The notes beneath the pieces were generated by a model. That model searched no databases. It was not told the DNA's origin and was given only the letters and a program-made list of their open reading frames with translations. A program made the translations under genes and the position numbers. Positions 33,835 to 45,429 of a DNA stretch of 64,000 nucleotides are shown here, in pieces. Source of the stretch: Patiria miniata (lineage: Eukaryota > Echinodermata > Asteroidea > Valvatida > Asterinidae); the NCBI RefSeq assembly GCF_015706575.1, contig NW_024037069.1:34803315-34867314 (forward strand). The letters are read 5' to 3'. Position 1 is the stretch's first letter, and the number at the start of each line of letters is the position of its first letter.

Positions 33835-34010
33835 AAATTAGAAAAAAAAGAAATGAATTCGAACGTAATGAAATTCGGACTTTATTTCCCTTTTTAAAAA
33901 ATCCTTCGAAGACTCAGATTAGAAAAAAAAATCTGGTACAAAACAGTGACTCGAACCCACAACGCCGCGGTGCAAAATCGCTGGCCTATCGGCTGAGCTA
34001 TCGCACTACA
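33835..34010 (-). mobile_element. tRNA-derived SINE, head type 1
   Basis: On the - strand the 5' part reads GCGATAGCTCAGCCGATAGG (A-box-like), then a D/anticodon-like region and TGTGGGTTCGAGTCAC (B-box), as in tRNA genes. It continues into a non-tRNA body containing AATCTGAGTCTTCGAAGGAT and AAAAGGGAAATAAAGTCCGA. The body is shared with the SINE at 44650-44885, whose tRNA head differs. No TSD was established. Confidence 0.7.
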
Positions 34011-34586
34011 TGCCCATTTTTGGGGGAAAAGTAATAATATACCTGTGTACGTATCATAAAAGTATCGTAGAGGGCGCTAAACAACCATGTATGTGAATGT
34101 AGTTTGGAAAAAGAAAATAGAAAGTAGAACTTTTACTTCAAGAATGAATGGGAAGTTTGATCACATGAATGCTGAAATATTTACTTCAATTTGCTTGCTG
34201 TCGATGTGCCCTCGATGTGTTTTTTAAAGTTAGAATTAGTAATTTTGTGTTGACATACAGGAAACTTTCCCGTGGAAAAAAATGTAAAGGGGATTTTAAG
34301 ATTTGTACAATGTTATATGATCTGACTGTGAGTATTATTTATTACTTAAATTAGAAGTAATTCTTCATATCAATTGGTTGTTTTGTACACAAGTCAATAT
34401 TAGGAAAGTCTGTTAGCGATGTCGTTTTCAAACATGATTCTTTGTAATAGTTGTACAATATTTATAATAGTTGCTCTACAATCATGCAGTAATCGCATAT
34501 GCTTTTTTCTTATTGTGCTGTATTATATTTGTAATGTATTGTATTTGTACATGTGTGTTTATATAATCATTTGTATAGCCATGCAG
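34011..34586. other. No gene recognised; duplicated flank sequence
   Basis: 34483-34560 (ATGCAGTAATC, TATTTGTAATGTATTGTAT) resembles 35977-36060 on the other side of the hAT-like element, a short direct duplication larger than the target duplication. No coding signal. Confidence 0.45.
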
Positions 34587-35974
34587 CAAGGGCGGATCCA
34601 GAACACAACTTTTTGGGGGGCCCAAAAGATTTTTGGTCCTCCCAAAAAGTGGGTCAAAAAAATTACGGCGTGGGTTTTTTTGGATTCTAGATGCTCTGTG
34701 GTGCGATCTCAGGCAATTTCTGACCACTTTAAAGGGAACATGAAATAAAATTTTGATTGCATTTTTTTTGCTTAAATCAATAAAGGATGATGTTCTTAAC
34801 AATATTTTGTGTATGGCGGTGTTTATTTTCTAAGATAAATGGGGGAAAATAATTTGTAAACATGTTTGGTCAAACTACTCCGCCCCACAAAGGGAAGCTT
34901 CATTAACATAAAACTTCGCGAGGGGTATGACGTGAGTGGAGGCAGAGACTTGCCGCGCTGCGGGGGCACCGGCATTGCGGCGTGCATCATAATACATGTA
35001 CATATACATTGCGGCACTGAAAGTTTTTCTGGTGTTTCGTTCGGAATCGAGGAGAAATAACACCCGATTTTCGGCCATGCCGACAAGGTGTGTGGCTGCT
35101 GGGTGTAGCAAAACTACCAAGGATGGAGTAAGCCTTCATTTCCAGTAAATCCGAAATATCGGAGCATTTGGAGAGCCAAAGTGAAGGTAAATACCAGAGC
35201 AAAGTGGTCCGGGCCCAGTGAGTTCGCTGCCCTCTGCGCTGCACTTTGAGCCGTCGTGCTTTGATGCTGGTCTTTACAGCAACTTGGGCATGCCCCTAAA
35301 AAAACATCGAGTCAGTGTCTGAATCATTAGAACTCAGATTCGAATCGGACGAATCTGTACCATTTTCATCGGATTCGCTAAGGAAAGAAGAGGACGGTCT
35401 TCGGAACTTTTACGGTCATGACGGTCGTCGTGTTCATTCGACAACGGTGGCACCGTGGCACGTACGTCCACGTGTACTATACTGTACATATCCCATGTAG
35501 ACACATTCGTACGTGTGCATATAATGCCACGTACGGGTACGCGCGGCTGCACACATACACACAGCACAGTAGCTTCGCTAATCCGTCTCGTACCCAGACG
35601 TCATTTACGGGCCCTGGATTTCTCTGCCTTTGTTTATGTCATGAACAGCGCCCTCATTTGGAGTTGCCGCGAAAATCAAAAAGGGGGGGTTCAATTTTGG
35701 ACGGCAAATTACCACACTAAACGTACACCAGAACCAGTTCTGCTTTTATTTCACATTTAATACACATAAATGAATGTATATATAAAATAAAATACGTTAT
35801 GAAAATTTTGGACTGCATGTTTCCTTTAACCAATGTTTTTTTGAGGAAAAGATGGTGGCGTACTCATTGCCTGCCTTTATTGCGATGTCACATAAAAAAA
35901 AAAATTGGTTTTGTTTTTTTTTTTGGGGGGGGGGGGCCATGGCCCCCTTTGCCCCCCCCCCGGATCCGCCCTTG
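34587..35974. mobile_element. hAT-like element carrying a THAP-domain segment
   Basis: Ends are CAAGGGCGGATCCAGAACAC and CCCGGATCCGCCCTTG, inverted, flanked by a perfect 8-bp duplication CCATGCAG (34579-34586 and 35975-35982). Inside lie C and G runs and, between about 34720 and 35760, a block with different composition containing a broken THAP domain. No hAT transposase is recognisable, so the element is non-autonomous. Confidence 0.8.
35077..35335 (+). pseudogene. THAP-domain fragment, broken
   Basis: From ATG 35077 the frame reads MPTRCVAAGCSKTTKDGVSL then HF, the C-x4-C start of a THAP zinc finger, and downstream frames show NPKYRSIWRAKVKV and then HFEPSCFDAGLYSNLG, matching the conserved W and C-x2-H parts. 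The pieces lie in different frames, with about two shifts, so it is not functional. An acidic serine-rich stretch follows. THAP domains occur in P-element transposases and in host DNA-binding proteins; which one this came from cannot be decided. Confidence 0.65.
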
Positions 35975-36271
35975 CCATGCAGTAATCCCACATGCTTTTA
36001 TTTTTTCCCTAGTGTGGTATTGTATTTGTAATGTATATTGCATTTTGCACATGTGTGTAGTCATTTGAAGTGTATGCAGGGTCCCAATGTAAACTAGTTC
36101 TGAACTGTTTGGGCATACCCTGGGTAAAGAAATGTAATAAATAAATGAATGAATAAATACTATTAACGTGTATTACCGACATTGGTCACTTGGGAGACAT
36201 TCCCATAGGCTTGTGAAAAAAAAAATTGGTCCAACTTTAATGAGTCCTAACCCGAAGTTTACCTTATCCTA

Positions 36272-36601
36272 CAGGGGCGGATTCAGGCATTTTTGCAAGG
36301 GGGGGGGGGTTCTTCAGAAAATTATTGCTGAAATGTAGACAGGCTCTTTTGTCCGGACTCTTGGCCTCCGTGAAAGCAAGGGGGGGGGGGGGGGCTCGTA
36401 CCTTAATTTCAATGGGGGCGCTGTTCAAATCAGACGATTATTAACACTAGGCCTATATTACATAATAGTGTACAAATACCCACTAACCAAGCTGACTCTG
36501 TCCGTATCTTGTGCAAATTATTACCAGTATAATTTTTTTGGGGTGTCAGAGCAAATGGGCTAGATTTTTTAACCCCCCCCCCCCCTTCGGATCCGCGCCT
36601 G
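36272..36601. mobile_element. Miniature element with CAGGGGCGGAT ends
   Basis: Left end CAGGGGCGGATTCAGGCA, right end TTCGGATCCGCGCCTG, inverted. It contains three long G or C runs and the words GGGGCTCGTACC and GGGGGCGCTGTTC, also seen in the elements at 32036 and 28781. No target duplication was found. It is non-coding. Confidence 0.6.
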
Positions 36602-37944
36602 TTGCAGGCGTTCAACCCCCAGCTCTGTCAAAAAAAAATCATCATACAAATTTCTAAAAAGTAAGTCGAAACCCCCCCTCCCCTGCTGTGATGCCCCCCC
36701 CCCCAAAAAAAACCCAATATATATACTGGTATAATGTCCGCCTATTCAAAATACGGTACACCAATGTGTAATCTAGTGTAAATAATGTTCGAATTTGAAC
36801 AGCACTCCCTATTGAAATATGGTACATGTACCATAATGATAAACACAATCTCAGGAATGAATAATCGTGAACGGACAATGTTATTATGTATCATTTTATT
36901 CAGTAACATCTCCAACATGCCCCTTTTAACGCACTGTCCATCAACTGCTGTCCGTAGAGGCAGCCCTTTCGTCCGACAGCTTAACTCATCACTTATTCAA
37001 CAAACTTGGAATAGTAGGTTTATGGCCTTTGTTTTGAAATCAACAGTGCTCGGGCATCCATAACTGAAGAAATGCAAATAAAATATGAATGAAAAGCTAA
37101 TGAACTACTTTAAGATGGAGCCAATTTGACAGTGTTCTAGCTACTTCGTAACTTGTACCGGGAAGGGGGGTGGCTGAACACCATCTCTCAATGGGGACGC
37201 TGTTCAAAACCAAATTCATGGTCATTATCATTTATCAGACAAAAGGTATCGCTATACGCGTTCCAAAGGACGTTAAAATAAACAGCCTTTCGCCAAAACG
37301 AGGGTTTTTGCCAAAAATACATTACAAATGTGCAAACAAGCGCAATTTACGTTAAACCTACTAATTATGGTTTCGTGATTTTTTTCTGATTGCTTAATTT
37401 CTAGTAGGGGGGCGACTGGGGGATTTTTTTATACGTGTCGTGCGCATCCTCCCCCCCCCCCCCCAGTAGCTTCGCCGCTGACACACAGGAGCAAGCTTTT
37501 ATTTGCAATTTGGAGCCCTTCCGGGGGTCCAGTTTTGTTAATTACCTTAATCAAAAAAAAATCAAACCAATTATGGTGATCTTTCATCTAATCCTAGCCA
37601 GAGACACACACCTCGGATATAATGCAGTCAACCTGGGCTGGCGACAAACCGCCCATAACAGACATGGCAAGATTGTGTTAATGTGGATACAGTGTTGTGT
37701 AGCCTCAAACCGTGGCGCTAAATATTTGGGTCCCCGGAGGGACCCCTTACTGCGGGCGCGAAGGTAAATTGGCGTTCTGCGCCGCAGGTTATCAACCTTT
37801 ATCAACCTTTACTCTGTTATCAACAGAATCAACACGTTGGACACCATCTTCTTATTGGGGCGCTGTTCGAAGCAGACGGTATTATGGACGCTATTCACTA
37901 TGGGACAAAAGGCGGCGCTCTTCATAGCGAAACTGACGTTCATG
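36602..37944. other. No gene recognised; C/G-run repeat debris
   Basis: Runs of C at 36663-36710 and 37449-37465 with nearby fragments like those of the hAT-type miniature elements. No complete element, exon or RNA gene can be bounded. Frames near 37435-37800 (up to 110 codons) have no recognisable motif. Confidence 0.4.
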
Positions 37945-38338
37945 GGTCCAAACCACTGATCTTTATTGTACTGACTGGATAGCGCTTGTACCACATGCAT
38001 GTGCACCCAACCGTGACGCCCTCGCACACACGCGGCGGCCATTTTTAAGCTCCTCAAAAGCCCCACAACGCACGGATTCGTATATAAAAAAGACACAGAA
38101 TAACAATAGTTTAGGAAGCAATTTTGGATCATCAAATATGTTTTTATACGTTTTTATTTGTTTTTATTTAGTGTTATTTTACTCATGTTAATATTTGTTC
38201 AAATATATAATTCTATTTTGTGACTTTGACTATATTTTTACGTGGCCAAAGGGAGTTTCAAAATGGCGTCCAGTGACTTCACCCCCCCCCCACGGCCCGA
38301 AGCACTATCCAGTCAGTATAATAGAGATCAGTGGTCCA
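37945..38338. mobile_element. Miniature element with CCACTGATCT ends, copy 2
   Basis: Left end GGTCCAAACCACTGATCTTT, continuing GTACTGACTGGATAGCGCTT; right end inverted (CACTATCCAGTCAGTATAAT, GAGATCAGTGGTCC). The inverted ends are about 40 bases. Related to the element at 16262-16740 by the ACTGATCTCTAT and GACTGGATAGC words. Non-coding. Confidence 0.65.
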
Positions 38339-39000
38339 GACCAAAAAAGACTGTGATAAAGAGTCGTGGTAATTACGCGCAATTCCCCCTTTTTTTTAAT
38401 ATTGAAAATGGACGACGTACTACGCTCTATTGCAAAATAGCGCCATTTTAGTGCCTAATTTCATCCACATTTCACATTGCAAGGTTTTCAACCTTCTTTT
38501 TTTTTTACAAATCATCGAGTTCACGGCCTTCAAAAAGCTCTAAAACCGGAGTATTTGAGGGCATGCAAATCGTGATTTTGCAGGCGTAGGCAATTTTGGA
38601 CTGATTTACTGGCCTACACCCTCATGGGACGTGAAAAAAGGCACCCGTGAAAAATGGTGCGGTATGGTATGTCAAGAAAACAGCTCCCGTTTTTTTTTTT
38701 TTTTTTACATTTCTGGGTTCTGCGGAGTTCAAACTATCAGAAATGGATGGGGTTCAAATTGTTTGGACCCCTACCTACTTTCTGGGGGTCACCCGTTTTA
38801 GGACACCCCTCCCCCCCCCCCCCCGAACAATTATGTCAGCCGGTTTTTATAATACTAGAGTCGTTTTGTAGGTATTTAAATATTCTGAGTTGATTTATTA
38901 CACTTTAAAGCAGCCAGAAGTGTCTTTGTCTGACTTTTGGTTCAGCAGCTGGGGTCTCTCTCCACCTGGGAACCCCCCCCCCCCGGACTGCCCCTGTGCC
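38339..39000. other. No gene recognised
   Basis: Contains T runs at 38690 and C runs at 38810 and 38970 and ATGGCGTCCAGTG/ATGGACGACG-type words, typical of dispersed repeat debris. No coding sequence. Confidence 0.4.
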
Positions 39001-39692
39001 TATCTCAGTCATCGTGACATTCCTCGCCCTACTCCTGCTCTCTTTTCGGCCAATACGAGAACAACTGAGGGATTAGAGAAAATAAGCCGTCATGAATTCC
39101 TGGTGACCAGCAGGGATTCATTTCCGACCAACCTGTTCATGGCTAGACTGCGAGACGAACGAGTCATGCAAAGACTTGTATCCATGCGTCCCCACTCCAT
39201 GACGTTCAAGGATCTTAGGGCGCAATTGAGGGTTGTCGCTGAGGAGAGTAAGAAACGAGACGAACGAAGGAGGCTGACGCATGACATAGAGAGTCCGCTT
39301 GACACCATGAGTGAGATGGTTCACAGTCGCCTTCAGCAATAGTCGGGAGGCAAGACCACAGATAAGCAGAGTCAACCCGGGAAAGATGCCACACCCCCTC
39401 AGCCAAGATATGATGAACCACCTGCCCTGCAGCAGCTCATCGCACAACAAGTGGGCGAGATGAGGGCGATGTGTAACAGCCAGGTGGAGGCACTAGGCCA
39501 AGTGCTCCGAGAACAAAGACAAAATGGACAACGACTAATGCAGCTAAAAAGAGCAGTATTCCCTCCTCAGCCCATGAGTCAGCCCCGCCAAAATAAGCCA
39601 TACTCGGGATGCTACCACTGTGGTAGCAAACAACACCTTGCAAGAAACTGCCCTGGAGGGCACAACGAACCACATCACACCCATCTCATAAT

Positions 39693-39979
39693 CATGGGCG
39701 TCGCGAGGGGGGGGGGGGGCAAGGGGGGGCACTTGCCCCCCCCCCTGGAAAAGCAACCAAAAAAAAAAAAAAAAGGGAAGGAAAAAAAAGAAGAAAAAGA
39801 AAAGAAAAAGAGGCGCGAAGACAAAGTGGTGTAAATTTAATGAGGTGTGGGGGGGGGGTGGCAAAATGTCCCTGCCTCCCTCTAAAACTGATAAATCGAG
39901 AATGTGTTGAGAAATACAAGCATTTTTGGGCAAAAATTGTTTTTGCCCCCCTCTAGAAAAAATCCTGGCGACGCCCATG
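39693..39979. mobile_element. hAT-like miniature element with GGGCGTCGC ends, copy 2
   Basis: The 287-bp element begins CATGGGCGTCGCGAGG and ends CCTGGCGACGCCCATG, flanked by a perfect 8-bp duplication CTCATAAT (39685-39692, 39980-39987). It has several C/G runs and a lysine-coding A-rich stretch that only looks like a protein. It was inserted into the Ty3/Gypsy fossil. A third, partial copy ends at about 56525. Confidence 0.85.
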
Positions 39980-41668
39980 CTCATAATGTAATGCAACGGA
40001 TGACGGCACCAGCGCCTACAACCCAACCTTAGATCTAGCAGACGTCAATGCAGCTACAATCCCGGCAAAAATGGTTGGGCCATTCCTTAGCCTGCCACGG
40101 TCACCCACTCCCCCGCTCCCCGGTCACTGTTGTTCTCTTCAGCTGATGGAGCACACACCGCGCAATGAGAGACAACATTGAGCGGGGGCCGGGGGTAAGG
40201 AGCCCAACGAGATTTGGCCAGGATTGTAGTCCCGTTAAACTAGACCAACCCGTGGATAAAGGGCTATCTCCGGGTTCTTCTACAAAATGCCCGGTCAACA
40301 AAATTCCCCCAGATGATTTCCACAAAACTACCCAACAACCCCTGGCAGGACCGGTGAACAGTGCTTAGGTTAGAGTCACTGGAGTTTCTTGTTCAGCGCT
40401 GCTCGACACTTGGTCCTGCGCCCGAGCAACTACGGTAACTGATGATTTTGTGGAACGACATCCCAGTTTGAGCCGACAGAAGCTATGTCCATCTGATGTG
40501 TCCATTACAGGAGCTGGAGGACAGCCAGTTCAGCATTCTTGTGTTATCGTGGTAGACATTCAATTTATGGGGCAGCAGATTGACGAAGTCCCAGTCTTTG
40601 TTATTCCGCTAACCGAATTTCGACAGGAGCTCCGGTACTTATTGAGACCAACGTGATACGAGCTTTTCGAGATAAGATTAAGTCGGCCTGTGGAAACGCG
40701 TTATGATGGAGGGTCAACTGCTCTGCCAGCCTTGGTTCCAGGCCTTTCAGTTCGTCAAATAAAGACGGATCAGATCTCGCAAGGGAGACAGAAGACATTT
40801 GGTTCTTGAGGTACGCAGGGAGGTATCCGTTAGCCTTACAACCTGCTGGTGAAGAAGCTGTCATTTGGGCAAAAAGCCCAAGATCTAGTAACTGCCCCCG
40901 TAGAGAGTTGTGGCAGCAATGGTTTGGCGGATGTTGGTACATGCACAAGGTTCCACAGTGCAATTTCGGTTGCGTAATATGTCTGGTCACATTGTGACCA
41001 GACATCAGACGAAATTCGCCGGTAGCGACCATGTCGTGTGTCACAGAAGTTGGTTCTTCAGCTGCAGCTGCGTTTAACAAGGGTGACGTTGTAATGATGG
41101 AACAAACTGTCGACGGTCCCCTGCCTTCCCATATGTTGACCTCAGTGGTGCAGCGTTATCCCCAACTGAGAAGGCAGCCATGGAGAGACTCCTTACCCGA
41201 AACAGGGACGTGTTCTCAACAAGCTCCTTGGACGTCAGTTCCACCAGCACCGTTGAGCATGAACTCCCTCTCAGTGATAGCCATATCTAGCTATTCCCCC
41301 CCCCCCCCCTCCCAATTTCAAGAAGTTAGAAGCCATATATAAGAGCTGAGACAGGCAGGTGTGTTATATCCCAGCCAGAGTCCTATATGCATCCCCAATA
41401 ATAGTGTAGAAGAAGGATGGAAAGATTTGTTTGTGCGTTGACGTGACCGCCGGCTGAACTCAAATACCATACGGGACGCCTATCCCCGCCACGTATAGAC
41501 GAAGCACTCGATGCCATGGGAAAGGCAAAATATTTATCTTGCCTTGATCTAACGTCCGGCTATCACCAGGTCAAAATGGCTACAAAAGACCAGCAAAAGT
41601 CAGTTCTCACCTCACCAATGGGGCTATTTGAGGTAGCCGAAGCCAATTCGGACTCGTGAACGCGCCGG

Positions 41669-42482
41669 TGTGGCAGGTAATTGTGTCCCCCGGACGGATC
41701 TACCGGGTCGTGACCCGGTAAATCTGTCCGGGAGGACACTTTTACCTAGGTTAACCTGTCCCCCTCTAGGTAAATGTGTCCCCCTGCACGACGTTAAATG
41801 TGTCCCCCCTGGTAAATGTGTCCCCGTGCAACGTCACAAGTGCGGCACCCAGACTGTATATTAGTGAAGTTATTAACTGTTTTTGCGCGGCGCCTTGCTA
41901 AATTCGGAAATGGTGCTTACGTCAAAGCACAACTCCCGTTTTGATGACGACTTCGCCGGGGAGCGAACGATTTGCATGGTGGGCGTGCGAGTGTACCGCA
42001 CCTATACGGGCCGCGCCAGGGCGGCCGGGGACGGGGACAACGGTGCACCAGCAGCAGGCCTGCGGCGCGGTGACTCGTGTCGCGCATAATTTTGCCAATT
42101 CTCCTCATTGAAGTCCGCCATGACAGTCACACGTGTATCGGCGGCTGATGCGCGCGTGCATGCTAGCGATAGGTTGAGTATTACTACGCGTGCCTTCTTG
42201 CAGAAACATAGATCGGTTGATTTAACATCTAAACGTTAATTTCATTTTGATAATTATTGATGAAGGGTGGAAAAATCTAAAAATGTATACCCTGTGCGCT
42301 GAATTCATTATAATAACATCAATATAACAACTTATGCGTGCAAAACCAGGGGGGACAGAATTAACTGGAGGGGACAGAATTACCTGGAGGGGGACAGAAT
42401 TAACGGGACAGGGGGGACACTTTTACCTAGGTAATTCTGTCCCCCCGGACACTTTTACCGGGCGACAGAATTACCGTCCACA
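41669..42482. mobile_element. Foldback-like element with repeated TGTCCCCC motifs
   Basis: The 814-bp element begins TGTGGCAGGTAATTGTGTCC and ends CGACAGAATTACCGTCCACA, and CCGG flanks both ends (41665-41668, 42483-42486), a probable 4-bp target duplication. Both ends are built of many copies of a GGTAA-A/T-TGTGTCCCCC-type unit, direct on the left and inverted on the right, about five to seven per side. The CpG-rich middle (41860-42200) encodes nothing recognisable. Superfamily unknown. Confidence 0.75.
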
Positions 42483-43167
42483 CCGGCTACATTTCAGAGG
42501 TTGATGTCAACTGTTTTGGGGACATGGCGTTTGAGAGTCTGCTCATCTAATGATTGACATCATTGCCTTCAGCACCGCGATGAAGGGACACGTGGAGCGT
42601 CTCAGCAAAGTGTTTGCCAGGTTACGAGAGCACAGGCTAAAGTTGAAACCGTCAAAATGTCAACTCTTCAGCACCAGTGTGCACTATCTGGGTCACGAGG
42701 TCTCAGCGGAGGGAATCACCACAGATCCTGTGAAGGTTTCGGCAAGAAATGCAAGAAGGATGTTAGGAGTTTTCTGGGGATCACCGGTTATTACTGAAGG
42801 CTTGTTCACCAGTATGCAAAGATTGCAGCTCCCCTGTTTGCCCTGATCGGAGGTAAGCGGAACACCAGAGATCCACCCTTTGTGTAGACGGAAGAGGTCA
42901 AGAAGCATTCACCAACCCGATCACCAGATTAACTTCAGCATCATGATGGCATATGCCGACTACACTCTTTCATTCTTGGTTCAGACTAATGCCTCCCTTC
43001 ACGGTTTTTGGGGAAGGAAAGGATATTTGCCTACACGAGCCGGACCCTAACTCCGTCTGGAGCAAGAAATCCTGCCCACAAGTTGGAATTTAAAGCACTT
43101 CCTTGGGCTGTTACCAACAAATTTAGAGAGTACCTGTATGACAACCGGGTGACAGCAGTGACTGACA

Positions 43168-43790
43168 ATATTGTTGATGTACCCTAACGTGGCGCGGCCC
43201 CTAACGTGGCGCACTTTGATTTTTCGCCTGTAGCGCCTAACTAGAGCAAAAGTTATAACTGAAATTTCACAGAAAGTGAAATTTCATCAAGTTCTAAACA
43301 CTCCCGTTTATAAATCGCGAGTTTCTTTACCCGTTAGAATATTAAAAGAAAAAATATTTTGGCGTGATTTTCCGATTTTATTTTCAAGTGCAAAGGGAAC
43401 CCTTTGAAAATGCCCCGAAAAATAAGAAAATATTTTTCTGACAAACATCTGGCTGGGTTTGTAAGTAAAGATAATAATGAGTTATCAGAATTTATCAAGT
43501 TTACAGAAATTCTTAAATGTTAATTTGGAATTTTCAGAGTTTTATTTAAGTGCGCCACGTTGGGGAACACTCCGCGAATTTGTGCCCAATTTCCGGACGC
43601 CACCGTTTTTTAATTTCGGCTTAAATTTTATGAAACCGAAATTGTTCACAGAGGTTAAATAGCAAGCATTAATAAGGTAAAAGTACTAGTATTTTACTGC
43701 ATGAATTTGAGGTTTGTCAACAAAGAGGTTTGACAACACTACACGAGGAAAGTTGGGTAAGCTTCGAAGTGCGCCACGTAAGAAGCCAAG
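43168..43790. mobile_element. DNA element with ACGTGGCGCACTT ends, in the Ty3/Gypsy fossil
   Basis: Starts with TGTACCCTAACGTGGCGCGG, followed by a second AACGTGGCGCACTTTG; the inverted word AAGTGCGCCACGT occurs at about 43550 and 43771. The start matches sequence near 2780. Borders are approximate and the target duplication was not established. Confidence 0.5.
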
Positions 43791-44649
43791 CTCAAGGGGA
43801 TGTTGCACCAGTTTAGCAACAGACGAAGCAGCGTAGCAGCCATGGAACCATCTTAAGCGGAGTCCCCTTTCCGAGACAAAGCATCAGATGCAGCAGTTAG
43901 CAATAAGAGCATCACTTCCACTACAGAAGAGGTTGTGGGTACCGCATGCGCGCCACCTGCTGGTGTGGGTCTGCTTCAAACCCAGCAAGATGATCCAGCC
44001 GTGTGGTTGAGATGAATTCGATTCAACAGACGAAGCTGAGACGCCGACAGAGGTCACGCGAGTCAAAAGTGCTCAAAGCTTGGTAAAATTTGTAAGTAAA
44101 GGACGGCCTTCTGGTTCACGAGAAGGATGGGTAAGGGAGACAGTTCCTCCGAGTTCTGCCCAGGATAATGCGAAACCCAATCCTCAAGCACATACATGAT
44201 TCCATGGGACATGCCAAAGACAGATACTTCTGGCCAGAAATGTATTCTGAAGTGAAAAGGTACATCGCGAAATGTAGACGATGCGCACTCCGCAAGACAC
44301 CAGACACAAGAAGGCGAGCAGGTCTGCAGAGCATAAGGACAAGTATGCCATTGGAATTAGTGTCCATCTTTTTTTTTTAGATTTGGAGACTTCCAAGGGA
44401 GAGTATGAACACATACTGGTAATCAAAGACCACTACACCCGATATTCTCAAGCCTATCCCACTAGAGATGAGAAGGCAACGACTGTGGCACGAGTTCTAT
44501 ATTCATCTCCGACTATGGAATTCCAAAGCGACTCCACTACTACCGGGAGGCGATATTTTTTTTTACACAACTATCTGGGGTACTTTGTGCGCTTTCCTAT
44601 GGGGCTTGGTTTTTATAACCAGGCTTGAGTGGAGGCTACTATTTTTCAA

Positions 44650-44885
44650 CTTGGTACGGATTTCGGACTTTATTTCCCTTTTTAAAAAAATCCTCCAGAG
44701 CCTCAGATCAGGAAAAGAAAAAGAAAATTGCTGCTATACAAGTAGTATCCGACTGAAAAATAACGTTTTTAAGATTCAACTTAAAATTGTTGAAAAAAAG
44801 AGCAAAATCTTTATAGGCATAGCGAGGAATCGAACTCGAGACCTCCCATCATTAGCCAGCATGCCTAACCACTAGGCCATGGCGG
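44650..44885 (-). mobile_element. tRNA-derived SINE, head type 2
   Basis: On the - strand: GCCATGGCCTAGTGGTTAGG (A-box) then GGTCTCGAGTTCGATTCC (B-box) at tRNA spacing, followed by a body ending with CTGAGGCTCTGGAGGATTTT and AAAAGGGAAATAAAGTCCGA. The last part is shared with the SINE at 33835-34010. As both promoter boxes are intact in sequence it could once have been transcribed by RNA polymerase III. Confidence 0.75.
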
Positions 44886-45429
44886 TGATCGAATTATTCG
44901 TGCAATTTATAAATTATATACTTTCATACAGTACATGTGGAGAGAGTATACGCGCGCGCGCGTAGGTAAAAGGTTACAGGATTGTAGAGCGCAGCTGTAG
45001 CGTGAATATCCGACTCCATGAAATGTGGACTCATTGGTAGTACTGCGCGCGCGTAGGATCGTTTCGGTAGAGTGACCTGTCACGTGTGAGGGATTAACCA
45101 ATAATAGGGAAAAAGGGGTCCGATTTTCATAGGAGTCGGATTTTCATGTCCGCTACGCGGCGCTCCACAACCCATAACCGTGATTCAAGTCGCCTGAAAA
45201 ATGGATACCCCCAGATAGTTGTGTAAATAAAATATTCGCTACCGGGAGGGGTGTTACAGAATGTGAATTGTGAACCCCATCATTTACTTACAGTGTGGTC
45301 CCTATTAAAGCCAAAACATCAAATAAAAATTAATTTTAGCAAACAATTTCTACTGGAGTACATGTCATATCAACTGTTGAGGGGGTCAAAACTGAAGTGA
45401 CCCCCCCCCCCCCGCAAGGAAGTGAGGGA
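44886..45429. other. No gene recognised
   Basis: Contains alternating CGCGCGCG at 44950-44965 and a C run at 45402-45414. No exon or family motif. Confidence 0.4.

Larger units (their letters stand above)
39000..44650 (+). mobile_element. Ty3/Gypsy-like LTR element fossil, heavily broken
   Basis: Recognisable parts in order: gag (about 39050-39660, ending in a CCHC zinc knuckle CYHCGSKQHLARNC), a protease region (about 40380-40660), reverse transcriptase (about 41440-41665 and 42490-42850), RNase H (about 42880-43165) and integrase with its zinc-binding domain (about 44160-44520). It is badly broken, with well over ten breaks, and is old. Three other elements lie inside it: a hAT-like miniature element (39693-39979), an 814-bp foldback element (41669-42482) and a third transposon (about 43168-43790). 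Terminal repeats were not found. Confidence 0.8.

Noticed and set aside
39451-39834. Lysine-rich tail on a zinc-knuckle frame
   Set aside because: The lysine-rich end comes from the A-rich part of the miniature element at 39693-39979, which has its own ends and target duplication.
39000-44650. Host retropepsin or integrase-derived gene
   Set aside because: The parts are in the normal Ty3/Gypsy order and badly broken throughout, with no sign of one part being preserved.
33930-44885. Functional tRNA genes
   Set aside because: The A- and B-box sequences at 33950-34008 and 44825-44885 belong to SINEs; they lack a complete acceptor stem pairing and continue into a shared non-tRNA body.
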